A stretch of 64,000 nt of DNA from Paraburkholderia fungorum (GCF_900099835.1 NZ_FNKP01000002.1:1612001-1676000), one strand, 5' to 3'. Positions 34,496-44,672 are shown, numbered from the stretch's first letter. A program made the numbers and translations. The notes: a model not told the origin generated them from the sequence alone.

Positions 34496-35191
34496 ATGGG
34501 CTTCGACCCGCAAGTGATCCATAGCCTGCCTACGCTGGTCGACGGCTGGCTGATAACCGTGGAACTGACACTACTCGGCGCGACCGGCAGTGTCGTGTTC
34601 GGGCATCTCGCACTGGCGATGCAACTGACACGCGTCGCGCCATTGCGCTGGATCGCTCGCCTCTACATCAGTTTCATGCGTGGCACGCCAGCGCTCGTCC
34701 AGTTGTTCGTGCTGTTCTTCGCACTACCGCTGATCGGTCTGGGCGGCCGCCCGATGCTGGCCGCCGCGCTCGCACTCGGGCTGAACAGCGGCGCCTACAC
34801 GGCTGAAATATTGCGAGGCAACATGCGCGTGATTACGACTGGGCAGTATGAGGCCGCAATTGCGCTCGGTATGCCTCGCTGGCGTATTGCAGCACGAATT
34901 GCGTTGCCGCAGATGTTAAAGGCGAGTCTGCCTGCGTTGATCAACGAGTTCACCATTCTGCTGAAGACGACGCCGCTCGCGTCGGTAGTCGCTGTGACGG
35001 AACTGACGTATGCCGGACAAATGGTAATCGCGCGGACCTATACGTCCACGCAGGTCATGCTGCTGGTCAGCGTGGGATATCTGGCTGTCGCATTGCCGGT
35101 TATCTACGCTGCACGGCACGTACAACAGCGGTCGCGGCCACGCGTGCCGGTAGTTAGCCGCGCGGTCACTCTCACCGGGGAAGCGCGATGA
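34496..35191 (+). CDS. ABC transporter permease 1 (polar amino acid type)
   Basis: A 231-residue inner-membrane permease with about five helices: VDGWLITVELTLLGATGSVVFG, then MRGTPALVQLFVLFFALPLIG. The EAA loop is visible as YEAAIALGMPRWRIAARIALPQ. These HisM/GlnP-type permeases form a heterodimer. Starts 18 bases after the second DUF1989 gene and overlaps the next permease by ATGA. Confidence 0.9.
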   Translation: MGFDPQVIHSLPTLVDGWLITVELTLLGATGSVVFGHLALAMQLTRVAPLRWIARLYISFMRGTPALVQLFVLFFALPLIGLGGRPMLAAALALGLNSGAYTAEILRGNMRVITTGQYEAAIALGMPRWRIAARIALPQMLKASLPALINEFTILLKTTPLASVVAVTELTYAGQMVIARTYTSTQVMLLVSVGYLAVALPVIYAARHVQQRSRPRVPVVSRAVTLTGEAR

Positions 35192-35862
35192 CGTTCGATC
35201 TCGGTGTTCTATCCGGCTACTGGCAGACGTTAGCGAGCGGATTCGCCAGTACTGTCTGGCTGTGCATTGCCGGTGCGGCGATGGCGGGCGCGCTCGGCAT
35301 CTTGCTGACGATCGGTCAACGTCGTGGATCTCCGTGGATCGTTTCGCTCATCCGAGCCTATACGGCACTCACGCTCGGCTTACCGCTACTCGTGCTGCTC
35401 TACGTGATGTTCTTCGTCCTGCCGGATTTCGGCGTGCTCCTGCCTGCTCCGCTAGTTGGCACGGTGACTCTCGCGATCTATTACGGCCCCTATGTTGCCG
35501 AAGTCATTCACGCTGCTGTCGCCGCCGTACCCGCGGGCACCATCGAAGCAGGTACCGCGATCGGCATGTCGCCGGCAAGAATCGCGCGACGCATTATCGC
35601 GCCTCAGGCGTTGCCGTTGCTGCTCCCTACGATGACCGGATTGCTGATCGGCCTGATCAAGGATTCTGCGCTGCTATCTGTGATCTCTGTGCATGAGTTC
35701 ATGTTCGCCGCGAAGGGCGTCGTGTCGGACACGTACGCGCCACTCGAAGTCTATTTCGTCGTAGCGATGGTTTACTGGGCCGCGACATCGATCATTTATT
35801 TTCTGACCCGTTTCTGGGAACGCCGGCTCGGCAGTGCCCTGCGGGTTTCCTTGCCCAGGTGA
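35188..35862 (+). CDS. ABC transporter permease 2 (polar amino acid type)
   Basis: A 224-residue permease, partner of permease 1. It shows [21 protein letters not shown] and an EAA loop [22 protein letters not shown]. The ATG lies inside the stop of permease 1 (ATGA), and its own stop overlaps the GTG start of the ATPase gene, so the three transporter genes are translationally coupled. Confidence 0.9.
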   Translation: MTFDLGVLSGYWQTLASGFASTVWLCIAGAAMAGALGILLTIGQRRGSPWIVSLIRAYTALTLGLPLLVLLYVMFFVLPDFGVLLPAPLVGTVTLAIYYGPYVAEVIHAAVAAVPAGTIEAGTAIGMSPARIARRIIAPQALPLLLPTMTGLLIGLIKDSALLSVISVHEFMFAAKGVVSDTYAPLEVYFVVAMVYWAATSIIYFLTRFWERRLGSALRVSLPR

Positions 35863-36671
35863 TCCGCATGAAATCTGTTCCTGCTTCCCCGGCCGTTGCG
35901 ATCAAGGCAGCCGGTATCGTTAAATCATTCGGGACGAACCGTATTCTCGACGGAGTCGATCTGAACATCGCTCAAGGCGAAACGGTCTGCGTACTCGGAC
36001 CGTCCGGCTCGGGAAAATCGACGCTGCTACGTTGTCTGAACTGGCTGTCGCCGCCCGACGAAGGTGCGATCTGGATCGGCGATGAACGGGTCGGCGTGCG
36101 CGAGAACGCAAGCGGCTCGACGAGCCCCCGCCCCGACCGTGAGATAAGCGCGCAGCGCAGCCGGATTGGCATGGTATTTCAGAGCTTCAATCTATGGCCG
36201 CACATGACGGCGCTGGAGAATGTGATGGAAGGATTGTTGTCGGTGAAACGTATGAGCCGTCTTGCCGCCAGCGATGTTGCAATCGAAGCGCTGCGGCAAG
36301 TAGGTTTGGGCGGCAAACACACTTCGATGCCCGCAAATCTCTCGGGCGGTCAGCAGCAGCGCGTGGGGATCGCGCGCACGCTGGCGATGGCACCGGAAGT
36401 GATTCTTTTCGACGAACCGACAAGCGCACTCGACCCCGAACTGGTTAGCGAAGTGCTCGCGGTCATGCGCGGCCTCGCCGCAAAGAATACGACGATGATC
36501 GTCGTCACCCACGAGATCGGCTTCGCGCGCGATGTCGCCGACCGGGTGATCTTTATGGACGGTGGACGCATCATCGAACAAGGACCGCCCACCCACGTTC
36601 TCGATGCGCCCGCGTCCCCTCGTCTGCAGCAATTTCTCCACCGCTTCAACATGGAATCGAAACACTCATGA
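35859..36671 (+). CDS. ABC transporter ATP-binding protein (polar amino acid type)
   Basis: A 270-residue ATPase: Walker [10 protein letters not shown] (about residue 51), Q-loop [14 protein letters not shown], signature [16 protein letters not shown], Walker [14 protein letters not shown] and switch His in [11 protein letters not shown], all in GlnQ/HisP order. A short insert after strand 3 ([16 protein letters not shown]) is seen in some family members. The start is the GTG overlapping the preceding stop or the ATG at 35868. It powers the importer encoded by the neighbouring binding-protein and permease genes; it overlaps the third DUF1989 gene by ATGA. Confidence 0.92.
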   Translation: MIRMKSVPASPAVAIKAAGIVKSFGTNRILDGVDLNIAQGETVCVLGPSGSGKSTLLRCLNWLSPPDEGAIWIGDERVGVRENASGSTSPRPDREISAQRSRIGMVFQSFNLWPHMTALENVMEGLLSVKRMSRLAASDVAIEALRQVGLGGKHTSMPANLSGGQQQRVGIARTLAMAPEVILFDEPTSALDPELVSEVLAVMRGLAAKNTTMIVVTHEIGFARDVADRVIFMDGGRIIEQGPPTHVLDAPASPRLQQFLHRFNMESKHS

Positions 36672-37336
36672 GCGACACGAATCAAACCACCTTGACCGTT
36701 CCCGCCGGCCACGGCAAAGCAGTTCGACTGCGTGCTGGCCAGGCAGTCAGCGTAATCAACTCGTTCGGCACCCAGGTAGTCGATTGCTGGGCCTGGAATG
36801 CGTATGACCTGAACGAATATATGTGCATGGAAGCGACGCGCGTCTGGAATCAGCGACTCAATCCGGTCATCGGTGATAGCTTCGTCACTAATCAGCGCCA
36901 TCCGATCCTGACCGTCGTTGAAGATACGACACCCGGCGTGCACGACACGTTCATGGCGGCATGCGATCGCAAACGTTATGAACTGCTTGGCGTGCGCGGC
37001 TATCACCGCAATTGCTGCGACAACATGTTCGAAGGGATGTTCGAACTTGGCGTCACGCCGCCGAGACAGAACCTTGCATCGTTCAATATCTTCATGAATA
37101 TTCGGGTGCAGCCCGACGGCATCACGCTGCATACGCTACCCACTGTTACGAAGCCCGGCGAGTTCATCACGTTGCGCGCTGAAATGGATTGCTTCGTTGC
37201 GTTCTCGGCCTGTCCGCAGGACATCGTCAAGATTCAGGGACAAGGCGATAACACACCGAAATCAGTGGAAATCGCCGTACTCGATAAAGTCGAGTCTGAA
37301 TTGCGAGGCACACAATCCTGGGTTCCGGCCGCCTGA
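36668..37336 (+). CDS. DUF1989 protein, copy 3
   Basis: A 222-residue DUF1989 protein: [62 protein letters not shown] and [15 protein letters not shown], with the full SACPxD motif. It closely follows the canonical family pattern. Translationally coupled to the ABC ATPase gene by an ATGA overlap. The operon's allantoicase gene starts 40 bases after its stop. With copy 1 it may form an active deiminase or amidohydrolase acting on the imported compound (inference). Confidence 0.84.
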   Translation: MSDTNQTTLTVPAGHGKAVRLRAGQAVSVINSFGTQVVDCWAWNAYDLNEYMCMEATRVWNQRLNPVIGDSFVTNQRHPILTVVEDTTPGVHDTFMAACDRKRYELLGVRGYHRNCCDNMFEGMFELGVTPPRQNLASFNIFMNIRVQPDGITLHTLPTVTKPGEFITLRAEMDCFVAFSACPQDIVKIQGQGDNTPKSVEIAVLDKVESELRGTQSWVPAA

Positions 37337-37376
37337 TTTTTTGCCTCTCAAGAATACTTATATCGAGTTTCAAACC

Positions 37377-38381
37377 ATGGCTAATTCCAATCTCACGTCG
37401 AATGCACCCGCATTTTCGCGGACGGCGATCAATCTCGCCGATCCTCGACTCGGTGCCCGGACGGTGCTGAGCAGCGACGATTTCTTTGCGCCTATGTCAC
37501 GGATGCTGGACCCGGAACCCGCCGTGTTTATTGCCGGGAAGTATGACGAAAACGGTAAATGGATGGACGGCTGGGAATCACGTCGCAAACGGGTGACGGG
37601 CCATGATTTTTGCGTAGTCAAGCTGGGGGTGGCGGGTCAATTGTTCGGCGTGGATATCGACACGAGTCACTTCACCGGCAATTTCCCGCCGGCAGCGTCA
37701 ATCGAGGCGTGTCAATCGGATGACGACATACCCGGGCCGCAGACCAGGTGGGTGGAAGTACTGCCCGCCGTTGCGCTCAATGGAAATGCTCATCACTTTC
37801 ATGCGATTGAAGAAAGCGACGTATATACCCATATCCGGCTCAATATTTATCCGGACGGCGGGGTCGCGCGTCTGCGTGTCTATGGACGTCCGCGTCGAGA
37901 TGTGTCACGCGATTCAGATGTCGATCTCGCGTCTGCGATGAACGGCGCTCGGGTCGTCACGGCTAATAACGAGCACTACGGTTATGCATCAAACCTCCTG
38001 CTGCCAACCCGTGCGGCGAATATCGGCGAAGGTTGGGAAACGCGCCGTCGCCGGGAGCCTGGTGCTGACTGGTGCATCATCGAACTGGCGGTTCCTGGCG
38101 AGATTCACACAGTTGAAGTTGATACCGCGCATTTTAAGGGCAACTACGCTGATCGCTGTTCGCTGCAGGGTGCAATCGTCAAATCAAGCACTGACGAATC
38201 GCTTGTTACTCAATCGATGTTCTGGCCTGTTTTGATGAGCGAGAAAAAGCTCGACATGGATCGTTTGCACGCGTTCACGCCCGAACTGGTCGAGCCGGTC
38301 ACTCATGTGCGGTTCAACATATTGCCGGACGGAGGCGTGTCGCGACTTCGGCTACGTGGTCGGCCATCCTGTTCCGCTTGA
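37377..38381 (+). CDS. alc: Allantoicase
   Basis: A 334-residue allantoicase, which splits allantoate into ureidoglycolate and urea. Two tandem jelly-roll repeats are visible. Repeat 1 has [35 protein letters not shown] and [18 protein letters not shown]. Repeat 2 has [34 protein letters not shown] and [18 protein letters not shown]. The start at 37377 (MANSNLTSN) is taken; the upstream in-frame extension overlaps copy 3 of DUF1989. Allantoinase and ureidoglycolate lyase genes are not in the window. Confidence 0.93.
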   Translation: MANSNLTSNAPAFSRTAINLADPRLGARTVLSSDDFFAPMSRMLDPEPAVFIAGKYDENGKWMDGWESRRKRVTGHDFCVVKLGVAGQLFGVDIDTSHFTGNFPPAASIEACQSDDDIPGPQTRWVEVLPAVALNGNAHHFHAIEESDVYTHIRLNIYPDGGVARLRVYGRPRRDVSRDSDVDLASAMNGARVVTANNEHYGYASNLLLPTRAANIGEGWETRRRREPGADWCIIELAVPGEIHTVEVDTAHFKGNYADRCSLQGAIVKSSTDESLVTQSMFWPVLMSEKKLDMDRLHAFTPELVEPVTHVRFNILPDGGVSRLRLRGRPSCSA

Positions 38382-38468
38382 ATACTATCCAGGACTTATT
38401 GGGTATAGATCAGAGACCATCTGAAGAAATCCACTGCCTGAAACTCCTCTATTCAAGCGGCCAAAAGA

Positions 38469-38529
38469 TTGTTAGCCAGAATCCCTGAGGCTAACAATGC
38501 GCCACCCGCGGTATCGGCCGATACCGCGG
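38469..38529 (+). terminator. Two tandem hairpins after the allantoicase gene
   Basis: TTGTTAGCC (38469-38477) pairs with GGCTAACAA (38489-38497) around 11 nt. Then 38506-38529 is a perfect 24-bp palindrome with arms CCGCGGTATCGG / CCGATACCGCGG. Neither has a T-tract. They lie 90-150 bases after the operon's last gene and probably end it or protect the mRNA 3' end; the palindrome could also bind protein. Confidence 0.45.
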
Positions 38530-38901
38530 CGTTCTGATTATCAAATGGGGCTGGTCTGCGGACTTTACACTACCTCAACTGCCCCGCCCCCAGCCTGATG
38601 TGCCTGCTCCCGTCGGGACGTGCCTGGTCTGGTAGGCCGTCACGACGCCGGGCGAGAATTAACCCAAGTCCAGCGGCGCATGCCATAGCGGTTGCTGAAA
38701 CGTCCTGAGCCAGGGATTGGATCTGCAACGGAGCGTGGCATGGCCGGACTGCATACAAAAATTTATCACCCCAAAAATAAGTGAATAGCGTCGGCTTTTT
38801 GTCCCGGAAATACTGGCTTCAACTCAAGCCGATGCCGGTTCCCTGCGTTATGAATCGCTGCTGTGCTTGCCATCAAACCGTCGCCCTCCCCCGGAATTTC
38901 G
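38530..38901. other. Upstream region of the MHS transporter gene
   Basis: No gene is seen. From 38755 to 38800 the DNA is AT-rich and probably carries the transporter promoter. Confidence 0.4.
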
Positions 38902-40206
38902 ATGAGCAATGTCACCCTGCAATCCGCCGACACGTCCATTGGCGTTCACCGTAGCCGGTCAAATTCCCAGTTCCGCACCATCGCGGCATGCTCGATTGGC
39001 AATGCGCTCGAAATGTACGACTTTACGGTCTACAGCTTCTTCGCGATGCTGATCGGCAAGCTGTTCTTCCCCGTCAGTAGCGCCTATGGCTCCCTGCTGC
39101 TGGCGGTTGGCACGTTCGGCATCGGCTTCGTGATGCGGCCGCTCGGCGCGATGGTGATCGGCAGTTTCGCCGACCGGCGCGGCCGCAAGGCAGCGATGAC
39201 GCTGACGATCTCGCTGATGGTGTGCGGCACGCTCTGCATCGCCTTTGCGCCGACCTACGCCACGGCCGGAACTCTGGGCACCCTCGCCATCGTGTTCGGC
39301 CGCGTTTTGCAGGGCTTTTCGCTCGGCGGAGAAATCGGCGCATCGACCTCGATGTTGATGGAGTCCGGAAGTTTCGGCAGCCGCGGTTTCCGGATCGGCT
39401 GGCAAGGGGCGAGCCAGGGGTTCGCCGCCCTGCTGGGCGCGCTGAGCGGCGCCGTGCTGTATGCAAGCCTGTCGCAAGCGGCACTCGAATCCTGGGGCTG
39501 GCGACTGCCGTTTCTGCTCGGATTGCTGATCGCGCCCGTGGGTCTTTATATCCGCGCTCATCTCGACGAAACACTGGACGGGGAAGCCGCGGAGGCTCAT
39601 CCGTTAGCGACGGTGTTCTCCGAGCACGGCAGCAAGATCGTGCGTGGCGTGCTGTCTATCGTCGCGGGAACGGTTGGCATGTACCTCGTCGTGTTCTTCA
39701 TGCCGACCTACCTGGTGCGCGTGTTGCACCTTCCCACCTCGCTCTCGCTGATGGCAGGATGCGTGTCGGGCGCGACAATGACGGTCATGTGCCTTGTTTC
39801 GGGGTTGATCGCCGATCGAACCGTATCGCGCAAACCTCTCGCGATTGCGTCCGTTGCACTGACGACGCTGCTCATCTATCCCGTGATCTGGGCAATGAAC
39901 ATGTATCCCAGTGTGCCGCTGGCCCTCGTCATGATCGCGCTGGTCACCGCCGTGAGCAGCTTCGGCAGCGCACCCATGTTGCTGTTGCTGATGGAAATGT
40001 TTCCGGCCAGCGTGCGGGCGAGCGGACTGTCTGTGATCTACAGCATCGGCGTTGCGCTGTTTGGCGGATCCGCCCAGTTCATCGTGACCTGGCTTCTCGC
40101 TAAGACCGGCAATCCGATGTCGCTGGCGCTCTACATGGTCGCCTGTGGGATCGTCACGGTCTGCGCAATGTCCAGCCTGCCTGAACCGCGCAAACGCGCC
40201 TCATAA
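38902..40206 (+). CDS. MFS transporter, metabolite:proton symporter (MHS) family
   Basis: A 434-residue inner-membrane symporter. The ATG at 38902 is chosen (MSNVTLQSADTS). The first helix contains SIGNALEMYDFTVYSFFA, the MHS hallmark; MRPLGAMVIGSFADRRGRKAAM is the loop 2-3 signature and GRVLQGFSLGGEIGASTSML the helix 4 motif. Relatives (ProP, KgtP, CitA) import organic acids or osmolytes. It precedes a porin and an AbgB-like amidohydrolase, suggesting import of the latter's substrate. Confidence 0.88.
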   Translation: MSNVTLQSADTSIGVHRSRSNSQFRTIAACSIGNALEMYDFTVYSFFAMLIGKLFFPVSSAYGSLLLAVGTFGIGFVMRPLGAMVIGSFADRRGRKAAMTLTISLMVCGTLCIAFAPTYATAGTLGTLAIVFGRVLQGFSLGGEIGASTSMLMESGSFGSRGFRIGWQGASQGFAALLGALSGAVLYASLSQAALESWGWRLPFLLGLLIAPVGLYIRAHLDETLDGEAAEAHPLATVFSEHGSKIVRGVLSIVAGTVGMYLVVFFMPTYLVRVLHLPTSLSLMAGCVSGATMTVMCLVSGLIADRTVSRKPLAIASVALTTLLIYPVIWAMNMYPSVPLALVMIALVTAVSSFGSAPMLLLLMEMFPASVRASGLSVIYSIGVALFGGSAQFIVTWLLAKTGNPMSLALYMVACGIVTVCAMSSLPEPRKRAS

Positions 40207-40213
40207 AACAGGC

Positions 40214-40242
40214 CAGCCGGCCCACAACCAGTCCGCCGGCTG
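40214..40242 (+). terminator. Hairpin after the MHS transporter gene
   Basis: CAGCCGGC (40214-40221) pairs with GCCGGCTG (40235-40242) around 13 nt, starting 8 bases after the stop codon. No T-tract. Confidence 0.4.
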
Positions 40243-40356
40243 CCTCCCCGCTATTCATCACTCTGACTGAATCGATTTCGCGCTCGAAAGAGACGCGAGG
40301 GAGCGGCTCGCCCGTTCACCAGCGCATTTATCAAAACACGCAAGTGGAGATCTGCA

Positions 40357-41571
40357 ATGAGAAAGACGTTGAGTGCGCTCGTCGCCTCGGTAGGCACGCT
40401 GGCTTATGCCGGAGCTTTCGCGGAAGTGTCGCCGGGCGCGCCGCCCGATGCAGCGGCTGCCGCCTATGCGACCACCTCGCAAATGCAGTCGATCTTCCAG
40501 TACTGGGGATCGGGCCTGGGGCCGCAAACCCTGGGAGTGGCTTCGGAGCGCACCTTCGTGACGCTATACGGCACCGTGGATATGGGTGTCAACTACACGA
40601 AGGACGGTCCCTACAGCATCACGCGAGTGCAATCGGGCGGCGCGTTGACATCGAAATTCGGCTTGTACGGCCAGGAGTATCTGGGTAACCAGTGGACCGT
40701 GTTCTTCCGGCTCGAAAATGGCTTTCTGGGTAACACCGGCGCGGTTCAGGACTCGACATCTCTTTTCAACCGCGCCTCCTACATCGGGATCCAGAACCGC
40801 ATGTACGGGCAACTGACGCTCGGCCGTCAATATACGTCCGGCGGCGCTGCCGCGCTTGGTGCAGACCCGTTCCTCGGCGTCGCGCACGAATCGGTCTACA
40901 CGTACTTTCTCGGCACGTCGGATCTGGGGCTTGGTGCAAACAGCAGCGCGCTGGGACGTCTGCCCAACACGGTGCGCTATATCTCGCCGCGATTCGGTCC
41001 ATTCGGCTTCGACCTGAGCTACTCGCTCAAAGGCGATCAATCGATAGGTCCCGCCGTCAGTCAACGTTCAGCGATGGTTTCCTACGTCGACAAACGCGCG
41101 GTACTGTCGGTCGCTGTCGGGCAAAGCTGGTGCGACCCGTCGATCTCCGGCAGTTGTATCGGCGACGCGACTATCGCCCCGGGCAAACGCACCGACACCT
41201 ATCTCGCTTCGCTGCTCTACGACGTCGGCCCATTCATCGCCCAGGGCGCCTACATCCGGTACGTACCGCAGGCCGCGGATAGCGCGATCGCCAGTACCTA
41301 TCTGCTGGGCCTGCAAAAGTGGTGGCGGGGTAATTTGCTACGGGCTTCGGTTGCGTATCGCGACACGACGAAATCGCAGGATTACGCGTACGGCACGACC
41401 CTCGGCATCGATCACTTCCTGTCGAAACGAACCTCGGTGTATGCACGGGTCGGTCTCATGCGCAACGGCCCGAATTCCAGCGTCACCTACAACTACGACA
41501 GCGGCTCGCCGACGCCTGCGGCAGGACGCACCATTTCGAGCGTCACGCTGGGTATCAATCACCAATTCTGA
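40357..41571 (+). CDS. Gram-negative porin (OmpC-like, beta-proteobacterial type)
   Basis: A 404-residue outer-membrane porin. A signal peptide (MRKTLSALVASVGTLAYAGAFA) is followed by a hydrophilic spacer, then the porin barrel starting at VTLYGTVDMGVNYTK. GGALTSKFGLYGQEYLG, QLTLGRQYT, PNTVRYISPRFGPFGFDLSY and the C-terminal SVTLGINHQF (terminal Phe for BAM recognition) fit the trimeric porin family. GTG-free ATG start with TGGAGA upstream. Between a transporter and an amidohydrolase, so it may open the outer membrane to the same substrate. Confidence 0.9.
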   Translation: MRKTLSALVASVGTLAYAGAFAEVSPGAPPDAAAAAYATTSQMQSIFQYWGSGLGPQTLGVASERTFVTLYGTVDMGVNYTKDGPYSITRVQSGGALTSKFGLYGQEYLGNQWTVFFRLENGFLGNTGAVQDSTSLFNRASYIGIQNRMYGQLTLGRQYTSGGAAALGADPFLGVAHESVYTYFLGTSDLGLGANSSALGRLPNTVRYISPRFGPFGFDLSYSLKGDQSIGPAVSQRSAMVSYVDKRAVLSVAVGQSWCDPSISGSCIGDATIAPGKRTDTYLASLLYDVGPFIAQGAYIRYVPQAADSAIASTYLLGLQKWWRGNLLRASVAYRDTTKSQDYAYGTTLGIDHFLSKRTSVYARVGLMRNGPNSSVTYNYDSGSPTPAAGRTISSVTLGINHQF

Positions 41572-41625
41572 GCGGGTGCGCGGCTCCGTCGCGTCACCAT
41601 TTTTTCCTTCACTGAGGAGACATCC

Positions 41626-43053
41626 GTGTCGATCGAACTGGTTCAAGACTTTATCGAAAGCAGCAAAGACAAATACATCCGGCTATCGGACGAAATCTGG
41701 CAGTACGCGGAGTTGGGCTACACCGAACAGAAATCCACCGCTGCGCACATCGCCTTTCTGAAAGCCGCGGGATTTACGGTACGCGAGGGTGTGGCCGGTA
41801 TTCCGACGGCGTTCGTCGCGGAAGCCGGCTCCGGTGGCCCGGTGATCGGCATCCTCGGCGAGTTCGATGCCCTGTCCGGGCTGAGTCAGGAGAGCCTCGC
41901 ACTTAACTGCTGTCCGTCGACCGAGATCTCGAATGGCAACGGCCACGGTTGCGGCCACCATCTGCTCGGCACCAGCGCTCATCTCGCGGCAGTCGCGGTC
42001 AAGAATGCGCTGGAACGCAATGGAATCGAAGGTACGGTGCGCTTCTACGGTTGTCCCGCCGAAGAAGGCGGCTGGGGTAAAACCTTCATGACCCGCGCAG
42101 GTCTGTTCGACGATGTGTCGGCCGCGATCACCTGGCACCCCGGCGTCGCGAACACGATCATGAACCTGGAGAGCCTCGCGGTTAAACAGGCGTACTTTCG
42201 CTTCAAGGGCGTGGCGGCACATGCAGGCGCGTCGCCGCATCTTGGCCGCAGCGCGCTCGACGCGCTCGAACTGATGAACATCGGCACCAACTTTCTGCGC
42301 GAACACATGATCCCGGACGCGCGCGTGCATTACGCCATCACCGACGCCGGGGGGATTGCGCCGAACGTCGTGCAGCCGAATGCGGCGGCGCTGTACATGA
42401 TCCGCGCTCCGCGCAATCGCGACGCGAGCGAACTGTACGAGCGAATCTGCAATATCGCGCGCGGTGCGGCGCTGATGACCGATTGCGAACTGGAGATCGA
42501 GGTTCACTCGGCGTGTTCCAATCTGTTGCGCAACACCACGCTGAACGAATTGATGCAGGCGAAACTCAAGCAGTTCGGTGCGCCGCAGTATGACAGCGAG
42601 GAGTTGCAGTTCGCCGAGTCGATGCATCGTACGACACGCCCGGAGGAGATCGAGATGGCCGGCCGGATGCTGGCCTCGGCGTGGCGCCAGCCAAAAGCGT
42701 TGTTCGACGGTGTCGATGAGCTTTACAACGACCGGCCGTCGAAAATGCATGGTTCGACGGATGTCGGCGATGTGAGCTGGGTCACGCCGACCGTGCAGTG
42801 CATGACGGCGTGCTTCGCTTTTGGGACGTCACCGCATTCGTGGCAGTGGGTCTCGCAAGGCAAAAGTGCACTGGCGCACAAGGGGATGACGCTGGCCGCG
42901 AAAACGATGGCCGCCACCGCACTCGAGCTATACACGAACCCTCTGCTGCTCGCGGCCGCGCGCACTGAGCTGATGGAGCGTCTGGCCGAAGAGCCGTATG
43001 TGTGCCCGATCCCGGCAGAGGTGCAACCGCCGATTCCCGGACGTGCCGCCTGA
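41626..43053 (+). CDS. M20 family amidohydrolase, AbgB-like
   Basis: A 475-residue member of the AbgB group (p-aminobenzoyl-glutamate hydrolase subunit B-like). Metal-site motifs: GEFDALSGLSQ, NGNGHGCGHHLLGTSA, FYGCPAEEGGWGKTFM and late HGSTDVGDVSWVTPT. Length fits AbgB. The start is the GTG at 41626 with GAGGAGAC upstream. AbgB works with AbgA in E. coli; no AbgA is near. It probably cleaves an aminoacyl amide imported through the porin and MHS transporter. Confidence 0.87.
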   Translation: MSIELVQDFIESSKDKYIRLSDEIWQYAELGYTEQKSTAAHIAFLKAAGFTVREGVAGIPTAFVAEAGSGGPVIGILGEFDALSGLSQESLALNCCPSTEISNGNGHGCGHHLLGTSAHLAAVAVKNALERNGIEGTVRFYGCPAEEGGWGKTFMTRAGLFDDVSAAITWHPGVANTIMNLESLAVKQAYFRFKGVAAHAGASPHLGRSALDALELMNIGTNFLREHMIPDARVHYAITDAGGIAPNVVQPNAAALYMIRAPRNRDASELYERICNIARGAALMTDCELEIEVHSACSNLLRNTTLNELMQAKLKQFGAPQYDSEELQFAESMHRTTRPEEIEMAGRMLASAWRQPKALFDGVDELYNDRPSKMHGSTDVGDVSWVTPTVQCMTACFAFGTSPHSWQWVSQGKSALAHKGMTLAAKTMAATALELYTNPLLLAAARTELMERLAEEPYVCPIPAEVQPPIPGRAA

Positions 43054-43101
43054 TTTTGTCCGGCTGTCAAACCTCCCTCAATTTATCGGCGGAGTATCAG
43101 G

Positions 43102-43410
43102 CTCGGCGGCAAATGCGGGCCCACGTCGGCGGACCCGCTCGATCTCGACGTGGAGGTCATGGGCGTGGTGCATGATCACACCGGCGGAGCATGGGGAGGC
43201 CGAATTCCGATGGGATTGTCCGTGTGGCTGCGCACCGGCGGCATCGATATTGCGGTGTGCTCGATCCGCACGCAGCTAATCGAACGCGATTCGCTGACAG
43301 GGCTGGGCATCGATCTCGACGGCAAGCGCCTCATCGTCGTGAATCCATGGGCGGAAGACGGCACGCCGCCCACCATTCTGTTCGGAGGCAAGACGGTGAC
43401 GGCGAACTGA
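43102..43410 (+). pseudogene. C-terminal remnant of an MlrC (M81) family protein
   Basis: The frame reads LGGKCGPTSADPLDLDVEV, then GGRIPMGLSVWLRTGGIDIA and DSLTGLGIDLDGKRLIVV. This matches the C-terminal domain of MlrC/M81 metallopeptidases (GGKxGPxxGxP, SxxLRxGGxxIV, FxxLGIDxxxKRxxVV). The final catalytic-domain sequence is altered (PWAEDGTPP) and the N-terminal 380 residues are absent, so it is a relic. It follows the AbgB-like gene. Confidence 0.65.
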
Positions 43411-43482
43411 CACCTGTTGCTCTGCACGGTCGTATTTTGTCCCGCTAAGCTATGCCCTTGGCAATGAGAATAGAGGGCGCTT

Positions 43483-44442
43483 GTGAAGTTGAGACAACTC
43501 GATTCGCTGCGTGCGGTCGCCGAGGCCGGCAGTCTTCATGAAGCCGCCCGGCGCCTGTTCCTGACGCAACCGGCAATCAGCCGCTCCATCCGCGAGCTGG
43601 AAGTCGAACTGGGCATGCAATTGCTCACCCGATCGGCGAATGGCGCCACGTTGACGCCATTCGCCCACCAGGTGCTGAAACGCGCGCTCGTCGTCCAGCG
43701 GGAAATCGGTCGCATCGCGGAAGATGCGCAGACAGCGCGTGGGGAACTCGGTGGCCGCCTGACGCTCGCGATCACCCCTCCTGCCTCTACCCGTGCGCTC
43801 GCCGACTCCCTGCTCGAACTCACGACCGCGCGCCCGGACGTCAAACTCGAAGTGATCGAATGGCGTGGCGCAAACATCTCGGACGGACTGCGAAACGGCA
43901 CGATCGATGTAGCGATTTTCACGCAATATGGCGAACCTAAAAACGCGGCGTTCGAATGGACCAGGCTGTACGAGCTCGACGTGCAATTGACGATTGGGGC
44001 TTCATACCTGGGTAGCGAGTCTTTATCGATCGAGCAGATTCACGCGCTCCCGTGGCTTTTGCTCGATTCCCCGACCGATGAATCGAGCTTCGTAGCAACG
44101 CTATTCGGCGAGTACGGTATGCCGCCGCCGGAGCGGATAACGCGGTGTTCCTCGATGAACCTATACCTCGAACTGTCGATGCAGATGCAGGCGGTCGCGG
44201 TCTTTACGTCGCTGGCGACGCCGCTGCTATCGCAGCGTGCAAACGAGGGCATGCTCAAACTACTGCGGCTGACCGAGCCGACGCCGAAGGTCGGCATGTA
44301 CCTCGCCTACTCCAGCGAGGAACTGCTGACCGCGACCGCCGAGGATTTCATCCGGCGCCTGCGCGCCAAGCTCGATGGCCGCGACGCGGGCCGCTTGCCG
44401 GCTGGCATTCCGTACGACGACAACCGGGTTAGCGCTCGCTAG
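43483..44442 (+). CDS. LysR family regulator
   Basis: A 319-residue LysR protein starting at the GTG at 43483. HTH residues 1-60 (RAVAEAGSLHEAARRLFLTQ, PAISRSIRELEVE) and an effector domain from about residue 90 (GRLTLAITPP). It is last in the rightward group of transporter, porin and amidohydrolase genes and may control them; no divergent partner exists. Similar in layout to the LysR at 28168. Confidence 0.87.
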   Translation: MKLRQLDSLRAVAEAGSLHEAARRLFLTQPAISRSIRELEVELGMQLLTRSANGATLTPFAHQVLKRALVVQREIGRIAEDAQTARGELGGRLTLAITPPASTRALADSLLELTTARPDVKLEVIEWRGANISDGLRNGTIDVAIFTQYGEPKNAAFEWTRLYELDVQLTIGASYLGSESLSIEQIHALPWLLLDSPTDESSFVATLFGEYGMPPPERITRCSSMNLYLELSMQMQAVAVFTSLATPLLSQRANEGMLKLLRLTEPTPKVGMYLAYSSEELLTATAEDFIRRLRAKLDGRDAGRLPAGIPYDDNRVSAR

Positions 44443-44672
44443 TCACGAGATTGCCGTCATTTGCAGAGCGGCCGACAAGAACGTTGGCGCGCGGATGAGG
44501 CCATCTCGCACGATGCACAGGACATATGCCACGAGGCGATACCGCAGCACGCGCGGTATCGCCCAATCGACAGCGAGCGGCGATCATCGCATCACCGGCG
44601 GTAACGCCGCCCGATGGTGGCGCCACGCCGACCGACAACGTAGCCGGCCACACGACTCAGCGGCGCGACCCT

